DNA from: Noviherbaspirillum sp. L7-7A
GTDB lineage: Bacteria > Pseudomonadota > Gammaproteobacteria > Burkholderiales > Burkholderiaceae_D
DNA: 64,000 bases
Direction: 5' to 3'
Assembly: GCF_019052805.1 (NCBI RefSeq)
Contig: NZ_JAHQRJ010000001.1
Coordinates: 1,178,001 to 1,242,000 of the forward strand
The stretch's first letter is position 1. Each line of letters starts with the position of its first letter. The position numbers and the translations under genes are program-made. The notes under the pieces were generated by a model. The model was given only the letters and a program-made list of their open reading frames with translations. It was not told the DNA's origin and did not search any database. Positions 46,697-55,452 of the stretch are shown here, piece by piece.

Positions 46697-48312
46697 GGCA
46701 GCATGCCCTGCAGCGTGGCAAGGGTGTCGGCCTCTTCCACCTTCTTGTCGTCGCGGATGCGCAGCATGCGCGGAAAGCGCACCGCGATGCCGGCCTTGTG
46801 CCGCGTCGAGCGGGCGATGCCTTCGAAGCCGATCTCGAACACCATGGTCGGCCGCACGCTGCGCACCGGGCCGAATTTCTCCACCGTCGTGCGCCGGATC
46901 GCCGCATCGACCTTGCCGATCTCGGCGTCGGTCAGGCCGGAATAGGCCTTGGTGAATGGCACCAGCCGGCGCCCGCCTTCGGGGTCGTCATCCCAGACCG
47001 CGAAGGTGTAGTCGGTGTAGAGCGAGGCGCGGCGGCCATGGCCGGCCTGGGCATAGATCAGCACCGCGTCCACGCTGTAGGGGTCGATCTTCCATTTCCA
47101 CCAGGTGCCGACATCACGGGTGCGGCCCACGCCGTACTGGGCGTCCATGCCTTTCAACATCATGCCTTCCACCGCGCGCGAGCGCGACGATTCCCGCAGT
47201 TGCGCCAACTGCTCCCAGCTGGACGCCTCGATCAGCGGCGACAGCACCAGCTGCGGGCAGTTGGCCTCTGCCACCACCGCCTCCAGCCGCTGCCGGCGTT
47301 CCCGCTGCGGCACCTGGCGCAAATCCTCGCCATCCTGTTCCAGCAGGTCATAGGCAATCAGCGCGGCGGGCAATTCCTGCAGCATTTTGGCTGACAGGGT
47401 CTTGCGGCCGATGCGCTTCTGCAGGTCGGCGAACAGGGCCGGCTTGCCCTGCTGCCAGATCACCACTTCGCCATCGACCACGGTGCCATCGGGCAGCGGC
47501 ACCGCGCTGATCTCGGGGAAACGGTCGGTGATCAGGTCCTCGCCGCGCGACCACAGCCAGCTCTGGCCGCTGCGGCGTACCAGCTGGGCGCGGATGCCGT
47601 CGTACTTCCATTCGGCTAGCCAGTCGCCAATGTCGCCCAGGGTTTCCGGGCCGACCTGCAGCGCATGCGCCAGGAAGAAGGGATACGGCTGGCCGCCCCG
47701 CAACCGATGCTCGAACTCCGACTGCGGCGCAATCAGCTGCGCATAGCGATCGGCATTGGGCTGCACCCGGCCATCGACCCAGCCCATCAGCCGTTGCGCG
47801 ATCAGCTTGGCGTCGATGCCGGCGACTTCCCCCAGCGCCCGCGTGACCAGCAGGCGCGAGACGCCGACCCGGAAGCTGCCGCCGATCAGCTTCATCAGCA
47901 AAAAGCGCTCGCGCCAGTTGGTTTCGTCCCAGATCGCAAACAGTGCCGCGCGTATGCGTTCGGGCGTTGCGCCGCGCAGCGGCAGGATGCGCTCCTCCAT
48001 CCACACCGACAGCCCGACATCGCTCTCTGCGCCCGGCGGCGGCAGGATATGGGCGATCGTCTCTGCCAGGTCGCCCACGGCGTCATAGCATTCGTCGAAC
48101 AGCCAGTCGTCCAGCGCCGCCCGTTCTATCGTGTACTGGCGCAGGAGCTTGGTCGGCACCACCTGTCGCGGCTTGCCGCCGGCCAGGAAGTACACCGCCC
48201 AGGCCGCATCCTCCGGCCGGGCGCTGGCGAAATAGGTCTGCAGCGCGGCCAGCTTGCGGTTGGTGGCGGTGGTGGAATCAAGCTCGGTGTAGAGGCGGGC
48301 AAACTCACGCAT
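46693..48312 (-). CDS. ATP-dependent DNA ligase of the ligase-associated repair cluster
   Basis: 539 residues. N-terminal DNA-binding domain (about 1-200), nucleotidyltransferase with the adenylated Lys236 in [10 protein letters not shown], motifs [31 protein letters not shown] and [10 protein letters not shown], then an OB domain with [20 protein letters not shown]. This is the bacterial LigB-like type that comes with helicase and exonuclease; it is distinct from the NAD-dependent housekeeping LigA. The start at 48312 overlaps the end of the exonuclease by eight bases; the longer open frame is not supported. Confidence 0.93.
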   Translation of the reverse strand: MREFARLYTELDSTTATNRKLAALQTYFASARPEDAAWAVYFLAGGKPRQVVPTKLLRQYTIERAALDDWLFDECYDAVGDLAETIAHILPPPGAESDVGLSVWMEERILPLRGATPERIRAALFAIWDETNWRERFLLMKLIGGSFRVGVSRLLVTRALGEVAGIDAKLIAQRLMGWVDGRVQPNADRYAQLIAPQSEFEHRLRGGQPYPFFLAHALQVGPETLGDIGDWLAEWKYDGIRAQLVRRSGQSWLWSRGEDLITDRFPEISAVPLPDGTVVDGEVVIWQQGKPALFADLQKRIGRKTLSAKMLQELPAALIAYDLLEQDGEDLRQVPQRERRQRLEAVVAEANCPQLVLSPLIEASSWEQLAQLRESSRSRAVEGMMLKGMDAQYGVGRTRDVGTWWKWKIDPYSVDAVLIYAQAGHGRRASLYTDYTFAVWDDDPEGGRRLVPFTKAYSGLTDAEIGKVDAAIRRTTVEKFGPVRSVRPTMVFEIGFEGIARSTRHKAGIAVRFPRMLRIRDDKKVEEADTLATLQGMLP

Positions 48313-49351
48313 TGGCGGGCTGCTCCTGCGCCTGTGCCTGCTGCGGCGCTGCTGGCGCGGCATCGTCCTCGTCGCCGTATTCGGTCTCGAAGGCGCCGGC
48401 CTCCAGGCCGTTCTGCTGCAGCCAGCGCACCATGGTGCCGATCTGGCCGTGGGTGACGATCACCCGTTCGGCACCCGTTGCGGCGATGGCCGACATCAGT
48501 CCCGGCCAGTCGGCGTGGTCGGACAGGATGAAGCCGCGATCCACCGCCCGCCGCCGCCTTGCGCCGCGCAACTGCATCCAGCCGCTGGCAAAGGCATCGC
48601 TGTAGTCGCCAAAGCGGCGGATCCAGGTGCTGCCGCCGGCCGACGGCGGCGCCAGCACCAGCGCGTCGCGAAAGGCCGCCTTGCCGCCGCTTGCCTCCGA
48701 AACCAGCAATGTGTCGGGCAGATCGATGCCGCCGGCGCGGTAGACCCGGTTCAGCGGTTCCACCGCGCCATGGCAGAAGATCGGGCCGATGCCGCGGTCC
48801 AGGCCGGACAGGATGCGCTGGGCCTTGCCGAAGGAATAGCAGTACAGCACGCTGCACCGGCCTTCCTCGGCATTGGCGCGCCACCAGTCATTGATCTCGG
48901 CATAGACCTCGTCCTGCGGCTGCCAGCGGTAGATCGGCAGGCCGAAGGTGGACTCGGTGATGAAGGTATCGCAGCGCACCGGCTCAAAGGGCGCGCAGGT
49001 GGCGTCCGGCTCGACCTTGTAGTCGCCCGACGCGACCCAGACCTCGCCTTTATATTCCATGCGTACCTGGGCCGAGCCCAGCACATGGCCGGCCGGGTGC
49101 AGCGACACGGTCACGCCGTTGTGCACCACGGTGTCGCCATAGGGCAGCGTCTGCAGATTGATCTCGCCCAGCCGCGCCCGAAGCACATTGCCGCCGCTTT
49201 CGGCCGCCAGATAGCTGCCGTGGCCGACGCGGGCATGGTCGGCATGGGCATGGGTGATCACAGCCCGGTCCACCGGCCGCCACGGGTCGATGTAAAACTG
49301 GCCCGGCACGCAGTACAGGCCTTCCTTTCTCGCTACCACCATGTCCGCCAT
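48305..49351 (-). CDS. Ligase-associated DNA exonuclease (MBL / beta-CASP fold)
   Basis: 348 residues. Metallo-beta-lactamase nuclease with THAHADHARVGHG (HxHxDH, residues 34-39), PAGHVLGSAQV, SGDYKVEPD and the late FILSDHADW and VIVTHGQ motifs of the SNM1/Pso2-like group. It is expected to trim DNA ends or crosslinks before ligation. First gene of the four-gene operon in transcription order. The C-terminus ends in an acidic and Gln/Ala-rich tail that may bind partners. The ATG is at 49351. Confidence 0.92.
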   Translation of the reverse strand: MADMVVARKEGLYCVPGQFYIDPWRPVDRAVITHAHADHARVGHGSYLAAESGGNVLRARLGEINLQTLPYGDTVVHNGVTVSLHPAGHVLGSAQVRMEYKGEVWVASGDYKVEPDATCAPFEPVRCDTFITESTFGLPIYRWQPQDEVYAEINDWWRANAEEGRCSVLYCYSFGKAQRILSGLDRGIGPIFCHGAVEPLNRVYRAGGIDLPDTLLVSEASGGKAAFRDALVLAPPSAGGSTWIRRFGDYSDAFASGWMQLRGARRRRAVDRGFILSDHADWPGLMSAIAATGAERVIVTHGQIGTMVRWLQQNGLEAGAFETEYGDEDDAAPAAPQQAQAQEQPANA

Positions 49352-49647
49352 GGGTCAGTCCTTTTGCTAGGGAGTGGGGACAATGATATGGGCGAATTGG
49401 CACAAGGCAAGGCGGACAGGCATTCGTAATCGTGGCCGGCTTGATTGGAAACAATCCAGTTTGGCCGTGAGACGAGGGAAGTCGGTATAGCCTGATGCGA
49501 CCCGCCGAGGCGGCAGGGTTTATTTATGCCAGCTACATGACAGCGCGGTCCGGCCAGGGATCGCCGTGACTGCATGCACTGTGTCGGAAGTTTCCAGCGG
49601 GCGACCGGGCCGGCCCATGTCAGGCCAGCCTGGCTGCGCGTATTGCG
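49352..49647. other. Intergenic region upstream of the repair operon
   Basis: About 300 bases between the exonuclease start and the end of the next minus-strand gene. It should hold the operon promoter; I could not identify a LexA box (CTGT-N8-ACAG) or a clear -10/-35 pair. Confidence 0.4.
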
Positions 49648-50154
49648 TCAGCAGCGCTCAAGGAAAGCGCCGTGGTGCGTGCTTACTGAAAGAACGCCAG
49701 CAACGTCTGTTTCGATTCGGGAGTCAAGGGCAGGTCTGCTATCTCTTGCCGGTAACGCTGAAGGATCATCGGCGGAAAGCAGCAGCAAATTGTTCAGCGC
49801 ATCCCCGCGTGATTCCGAAGGCAGGCCGGGAACCTGCGCCAGCATTGCATGCATCGCGCCGGGGCGTTGTTGCTCGTCGTGCTCGCACACGCTTGCAACC
49901 AGGGTCTCGAATGCGCTCGTTCGCATTGCTTCGTTCTGCATGGTGCTCAAGGCGGCTGCCCTGGCCTTGAGCAGGTCAAGCACCAGGGCCTGGGTGCCAT
50001 GTGCCGCTACGCCTGCACCATGCTGCGCAAGCGGCTGGCCGGCAGGGTGGAGTGGGCGGTAAGGAGAGCGGGCCGATGACGACTCGATGCTGCCATCGTA
50101 TGCAAGGTTGTAATCGGCGCAATGCTGGTAAGGCTGTATGTTGCTTGCATCCAT
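49648..50154 (-). CDS. Hypothetical protein, helical-repeat-like
   Basis: 168 residues. The first 50 residues are polar; the middle (about 55-130) is Ala/Leu-rich with a repeat-like rhythm (AFETLVASVCEHDEQQRPGAMHAMLAQVPGLP, then RGDALNNLLLLSADDPSALP), suggesting stacked helices. No signal peptide, no membrane helix, no family recognised. The start is the ATG at 50154; AAAGGA lies 11 bases upstream, a little far. It is a lone minus-strand gene between the repair operon and queE. Confidence 0.5.
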   Translation of the reverse strand: MDASNIQPYQHCADYNLAYDGSIESSSARSPYRPLHPAGQPLAQHGAGVAAHGTQALVLDLLKARAAALSTMQNEAMRTSAFETLVASVCEHDEQQRPGAMHAMLAQVPGLPSESRGDALNNLLLLSADDPSALPARDSRPALDSRIETDVAGVLSVSTHHGAFLERC

Positions 50155-50636
50155 GACCGTTAGCGTCCTTTCTTGACAAGCGAATCGACAGGCTGTCGCA
50201 GGCAAAAAGAGGAGGCAGTGCGGCGACTTCGAGGCAAAGGCATTGCGGCGGGAGCAGCGCGGCCAGGTATCGATGCCCGCGATGGCGGACAGACGTGCGG
50301 GCAGGCCGTGGTAAATAGGAGTCGATGCTGACGCATTGCCGCGCGGATTTACAGCCTATGAAGCCGGTCCCGTTTCTACCAATTATTCAGGTTTTGCGGC
50401 TTGACGGTGGCAGCACGAATTGCGTGGCTTCTGACCGCAAATAGCACTTGTAGATAGGTTGCAGACATCAGCAATGCGCAATGACTCGGGCTTGCCAATT
50501 GAATGCCAAAGCCGGGGGTTCAGCAGAACGTGGAGTTCACCAGCCTATCGCTCGCCGCGCACGCGCGCCCATAAAATGCGAAAATAACGCCCCTTTGCGC
50601 CAGCAGGCGCCATCCACCATCTTCGGAATTCACGTT
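50155..50636. other. Divergent intergenic region before queE
   Basis: About 480 bases. Contains a TAAAAT box at 50572-50577 that may be the -10 of the queE operon. I looked for a preQ1 riboswitch (AGGNNC...CTAAG) and did not find one. Otherwise nothing recognisable. Confidence 0.4.
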
Positions 50637-51272
50637 TTGACTTACAGCGTCAAGGAAATTTTCTATACGCTCCAGGGCGAGGGCGCGCGCGCCGGGCGGC
50701 CGGCGGTATTTTGCCGCTTCTCGGGCTGCAATCTCTGGACCGGCCGCGAAAGCGACCGCGCCAGCGCGGCCTGCAAGTTCTGCGACACCGACTTCGTCGG
50801 CACCGACGGCGAGCGCGGCGGCAAGTATGCCAGCGCCACCGACCTGGCCGCTCTGATCGACAGCCTGTGGCCGGCAAGCTACCCGGCCAGCAAGTATGTG
50901 GTCTTCACCGGCGGCGAACCGCTGCTGCAGCTCGATGCTGCATTGATAGCCGCGATGCATGCCCACGGCTTCGAGATCGCCATCGAGACCAACGGCACCA
51001 TGGATGTGCCGCCAGGCGTGGACTGGATCTGCGTCAGTCCCAAGGCCGGTTCCTTCCTGAAAGTGGACAAGGGCAGTGAGCTCAAGGTGGTGATACCGCA
51101 AGCCGGCCAGAACCTGGCTGATTACGAAGGCCTCGATTTCACCCATTTCTACCTGCAAGCCATGGACGGCCCGGATGCGGCCGCCAACACCCGGCTGGCC
51201 ATCGAGACCTGCAAGCGCAATCCGCGCTGGAAGCTGAGCCTGCAGACCCACAAACTTTTACAGATACCCTAG
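50637..51272 (+). CDS. queE: 7-carboxy-7-deazaguanine synthase
   Basis: 211 residues. Radical-SAM enzyme that makes the deazaguanine ring of queuosine. The sequence starts TYSVKEIFYTLQGEGARAGRPAVFCRFSGCNLW, and the cluster cysteines follow as C-x14-C-x2-C (GCNLWTGRESDRASAACKFCDTDF), the beta-proteobacterial form of the motif; TGGEPLLQ and IAIETNGT are the SAM-site segments. No ATG is suitable: the TTG at 50637 gives the standard N-terminus, although its ribosome binding site is weak. First gene of queE-queD-tadA-LD-carboxypeptidase. Confidence 0.92.
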   Translation: MTYSVKEIFYTLQGEGARAGRPAVFCRFSGCNLWTGRESDRASAACKFCDTDFVGTDGERGGKYASATDLAALIDSLWPASYPASKYVVFTGGEPLLQLDAALIAAMHAHGFEIAIETNGTMDVPPGVDWICVSPKAGSFLKVDKGSELKVVIPQAGQNLADYEGLDFTHFYLQAMDGPDAAANTRLAIETCKRNPRWKLSLQTHKLLQIP

Positions 51273-51276
51273 CCTC

Positions 51277-52223
<947 letters not shown>

Positions 52224-52245
52224 TGTCCTTTCATTCCCGCATGCC

Positions 52246-53199
52246 ATGACAAACACGCTTCCTGACACCGCGCCGCGGCGCCCCGGCATTGCCATCGTCG
52301 CGCCCGGCGGCTATGCGCCCGATGAAGCCGCCTTTCGCCTGGCGTTGGCGCGGCTGGAAGGAACGGGATGGCTGGTTCATAACTACTATGACCCGGCGCG
52401 CAAGCATCAGCGCTTCGGCGGCAGCGATAGCGATCGCGCCGGCCAGCTGCATGCCGCGGCGCGTGACCCGGACGTCGACATCATCATGGCGCTGCGCGGC
52501 GGATATGGCATGTCGAGGCTGCTGCCCATGCTGGATTACGAATTGCTGGCGGCCAGCGGCAAGCGTCTCGTCGGCCACAGCGACGTCACTGCGCTGCAAC
52601 TGGCCCTTTTCGCCACCACCGGCGCGCCCAGCTTCGCCGGACCGATGGTCTGCGACGATTTCACCCGTCCCGAACCCAGCCGTTACGCCATGCAGAGCCT
52701 CACCGACTGCCTGCGCGGACCCTGCCATCGGGTGAGCTGGCAGGGAAATGACAGCAGCGCGCTCGATGTGTCCGGCAGGCTCTGGGGCGGCAACCTCGCC
52801 ATGGTCGTCCACCTGCTCGGCACGCCCTACCTGCCGCAGGTAGATGGCGGCATCCTGTTCGTGGAAGACATCAACGAACATCCGTACCGGGTCGAGCGCA
52901 TGCTGCTGCAGCTGCTGCATGCCGGCGTACTGGCCCGGCAGCGCGCGCTGGTGCTGGGCGATTTTTCTGGCTACCGGCTCGGCGAGTATGACAACGGTTA
53001 CAGCTTTTCCAGCATGCTGGCGTATCTGCGCAAAGTGCTGCCCTTGCCAGTGGCAACCGGCTTGCCATTCGGCCATATTCCGGAGAAGGCCACGCTGGTG
53101 GTTGGCAGCCAGGGCAGGCTGCAAGTAAGCGATATTGAGACTAATATTTCGATGACCGATTATTCTCAATTGCCTATGTTGCCAGATGGCATGTTTTAG
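52246..53199 (+). CDS. LD-carboxypeptidase (LdcA/MccF family)
   Basis: 317 residues. Serine peptidase that removes the terminal D-Ala from the muropeptide tetrapeptide during cell-wall recycling. The catalytic set is Ser112 in LVGHSDVTAL, Glu207 in FVEDINEHPYRVERML and His277 in GLPFGHIPEKATL; MALRGGYGMSRLL is the family's conserved loop. No signal peptide, so cytoplasmic. The ATG at 52246 lies 22 bases after tadA, so it is likely part of the same transcript. Confidence 0.93.
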   Translation: MTNTLPDTAPRRPGIAIVAPGGYAPDEAAFRLALARLEGTGWLVHNYYDPARKHQRFGGSDSDRAGQLHAAARDPDVDIIMALRGGYGMSRLLPMLDYELLAASGKRLVGHSDVTALQLALFATTGAPSFAGPMVCDDFTRPEPSRYAMQSLTDCLRGPCHRVSWQGNDSSALDVSGRLWGGNLAMVVHLLGTPYLPQVDGGILFVEDINEHPYRVERMLLQLLHAGVLARQRALVLGDFSGYRLGEYDNGYSFSSMLAYLRKVLPLPVATGLPFGHIPEKATLVVGSQGRLQVSDIETNISMTDYSQLPMLPDGMF

Positions 53200-53320
53200 T
53201 CATTTGGTTTTGCTCTGTTTGAGGCATTTTGGGCGGCGTCGGCTCTTTACCGCTGTTAGTTGCGAGTTGTGTGGTCGTCATGATCAGTTTTCCTTACTCC
53301 CCAATCAACAGGAGAAACCA

Positions 53321-53596
53321 ATGAGCATGGACAATCTGGTCATCTGGCATCTGGCATCTGGCATCTGGCATCTGGCATCTGGCATCTGGCATCTGGAGGC
53401 ACTCCGGGCCGAGGTTGCCGACATCAAGGCCGACACTGCCACAATCCGGCAGCGCATGCAGGGCGTTGGTGCAGCATGCATCGAGCTCAGGCGAAGCGAT
53501 TTGCATCTGCATGAAGACCTGGCACGACAGCAACTGACCATGGACCAGGTCCTGGAGCGGGTGCAGCGCATCGAAAAACGGCTGGAACTCTGCTAA
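53321..53596 (+). CDS. Small coiled-coil protein with an in-frame heptanucleotide repeat
   Basis: 91 residues. After MSMDNLV the repeat encodes IWHLASG repeated, then a coiled coil follows: EALRAEVADIKADTATIRQRMQG, a polar middle, and MDQVLERVQRIEKRLELC. The C-terminal ERVxRIEKRLEL pattern is shared by a group of small coiled-coil proteins of proteobacteria with no known function. The ATG at 53321 has CAGGAG upstream. With eight repeat units the frame is open; one unit more or less would shift it, and the other two frames stop at 53535 and 53512. It lies between the LD-carboxypeptidase and ybiT genes. Confidence 0.6.
   Translation: MSMDNLVIWHLASGIWHLASGIWHLEALRAEVADIKADTATIRQRMQGVGAACIELRRSDLHLHEDLARQQLTMDQVLERVQRIEKRLELC
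53341..53396. repeat. Eight perfect tandem copies of CATCTGG
   Basis: A 7-bp simple sequence repeat, 56 bp long, starting 20 bases after the start codon of the small gene. The unit is not a multiple of three, so slippage changes the reading frame. No other tract of this kind is in the window. Confidence 0.95.
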
Positions 53597-53724
53597 TCCG
53601 CCAATCTCCAGACCCAATACTCCTGCAGCCCGCAAGCCTTTAGTTGTACCTTGTCGCCGAAGGCGACCTCCCGCGCATGATAAAATCCCCGGTTATTCAA
53701 TTTCTGCCGTAAAGGATTTTTCCC

Positions 53725-55323
53725 GTGCTTTCCACTGCCAATATCACGATGCAGTTCGGCCCCAAGCCGCTGTTCGAAAACATTTCCGTCAAGTTCGGCG
53801 ACGGCAACCGCTACGGTCTGATCGGCGCCAATGGCTGCGGCAAGTCCACCTTCATGAAGATCCTGGGCGGCGACCTCGAACCCAGCGCCGGCAACGTGAT
53901 GCTGGACCAGAACGAGCGCCTCGGCAAGCTGCGCCAGGACCAGTTCGCCTTCGAGGAAATGCGGGTGCTGGACGTGGTGATGATGGGCCACACCGAGATG
54001 TGGCAGGCCATGAGCGAGCGCGACGCCATCTATGCGAACCCGGACGCCACCGACGACGACTACATGAAGGCCGCCGACCTCGAAGCGAAATTCGCCGAGT
54101 ACGACGGCTACACCGCCGAGGCGCGCGCCGGCGAACTGCTGCTGGGCGTGGGCGTGCCGATCGAGCAGCATCAGGGACCAATGAGCAACGTCGCGCCGGG
54201 CTGGAAGCTGCGGGTGCTGCTGGCGCAGGCGCTGTTTTCCAATCCGGATATCCTGCTGCTCGACGAGCCGACCAACAACCTCGACATCAACACCATCCGC
54301 TGGCTGGAAGAAGTGCTGAATCAGCGCAATTCCACGATGATCATCATTTCCCATGATCGACACTTCCTCAACCAGGTCTGCACCCACATGGCCGACATGG
54401 ACTATGGCACCCTGAAGGTCTATCCCGGCAACTATGACGACTACATGCTGGCCTCGTCGCAGGCACGGGCGCAGCAGCTCGCTGCCAACGCCAAGGCCAA
54501 GGAAAAGGTCGCCGAGCTGCAGGACTTCGTGCGCCGCTTCTCGGCCAACAAGTCCAAGGCCCGCCAGGCGACGTCGCGCGCCAAGCAGATCGACAAGATC
54601 AAGCTTGACGACATCAAGCCGTCCAGCCGCGCCAATCCCTTCATCCGCTTCGATGGCGAGAAGAAGCTGCACCGTCTGGCCGTGGAAGTGCAGGGCATTT
54701 CCAAGACCTACGACCATCCGATCTTCAGGAATTTCAGCATCAATGTGGAAGCCGGCGAGAAGATCGCCATCATCGGCGCCAACGGCGCGGGCAAGACCAC
54801 CCTGTTGCGCTGCATCGGCGGCGAGCTGTGCGGCCTGCAGCCCGACAGCGGCAATGTGAAGTGGGCGGAAAATGCCAATCCGGGCTACATGCCGCAGGAT
54901 CCCACCGAGGAGTTCGCTACCGACCGCACGCTGACCGACTGGATCGACCAGTGGACCAAGGAAGGCGACGACGACCAGGCGGTGCGCTCCATCCTCGGCC
55001 GGCTGCTGTTCTCCGGCGACGATGTGAAGAAGCCGGTGCGGGTGCTGTCCGGTGGCGAAAAGGGCCGCATGATGTACGGCAAGCTGATGCTGGGCCGTCA
55101 CAATGTGCTGCTGATGGACGAGCCGACCAACCATATGGACATGGAGTCGATCGAATCGTTGAACATTGCGCTGGAAAAATATGCGGGTACGCTGATCTTC
55201 GTCTCGCATGATCGTGAATTCGTGTCGTCGCTGGCCAACCGTATCCTGGAAGTCAAGGACGGGCAGATCATCGATTTCCAGGGCACCTACGAGGAATACC
55301 TGGCAAGCCAGGGCATCGAATAA
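53725..55323 (+). CDS. ybiT: ABC-F family ATPase (YbiT type)
   Basis: 532 residues, two ABC domains joined by a charged linker, no membrane part; acts on the ribosome. First Walker [10 protein letters not shown] and Walker [13 protein letters not shown]; its signature is the YbiT-type [15 protein letters not shown] rather than LSGGQ. Second Walker [10 protein letters not shown], signature [10 protein letters not shown], Walker [13 protein letters not shown]. The insertion [32 protein letters not shown] is typical of YbiT. The linker is [17 protein letters not shown]. It starts at GTG 53725, eight bases after AAAGGA. A strong terminator follows. Confidence 0.94.
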   Translation: MLSTANITMQFGPKPLFENISVKFGDGNRYGLIGANGCGKSTFMKILGGDLEPSAGNVMLDQNERLGKLRQDQFAFEEMRVLDVVMMGHTEMWQAMSERDAIYANPDATDDDYMKAADLEAKFAEYDGYTAEARAGELLLGVGVPIEQHQGPMSNVAPGWKLRVLLAQALFSNPDILLLDEPTNNLDINTIRWLEEVLNQRNSTMIIISHDRHFLNQVCTHMADMDYGTLKVYPGNYDDYMLASSQARAQQLAANAKAKEKVAELQDFVRRFSANKSKARQATSRAKQIDKIKLDDIKPSSRANPFIRFDGEKKLHRLAVEVQGISKTYDHPIFRNFSINVEAGEKIAIIGANGAGKTTLLRCIGGELCGLQPDSGNVKWAENANPGYMPQDPTEEFATDRTLTDWIDQWTKEGDDDQAVRSILGRLLFSGDDVKKPVRVLSGGEKGRMMYGKLMLGRHNVLLMDEPTNHMDMESIESLNIALEKYAGTLIFVSHDREFVSSLANRILEVKDGQIIDFQGTYEEYLASQGIE

Positions 55324-55344
55324 GGATTGCCCTGTCTGTTACCG

Positions 55345-55379
55345 CGGGCGCAAGGGCTGGTTGCCTTGCGCCCGTTTTT
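55345..55379 (+). terminator. Rho-independent terminator after ybiT
   Basis: A perfect 11-bp stem, CGGGCGCAAGG (55345-55355) with CCTTGCGCCCG (55364-55374), loop of eight bases, then TTTTT. It begins 21 bases after the stop codon. Confidence 0.92.
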
Positions 55380-55452
55380 GCGCCCAGGCGCCAAGCGGCC
55401 GGCCGATTTTTCCGAGCCGACCATATCGCTTTTTTGCTCTACCCATTTACCA

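Noticed and set aside
50155-50636. preQ1 riboswitch upstream of queE-queD
   Set aside because: No match to the preQ1-I or preQ1-II core; only a possible -10 box was seen.
53341-53396. Heptanucleotide tract considered as a CRISPR-like or minisatellite array
   Set aside because: There are no spacers; it is a perfect simple repeat inside a small gene.
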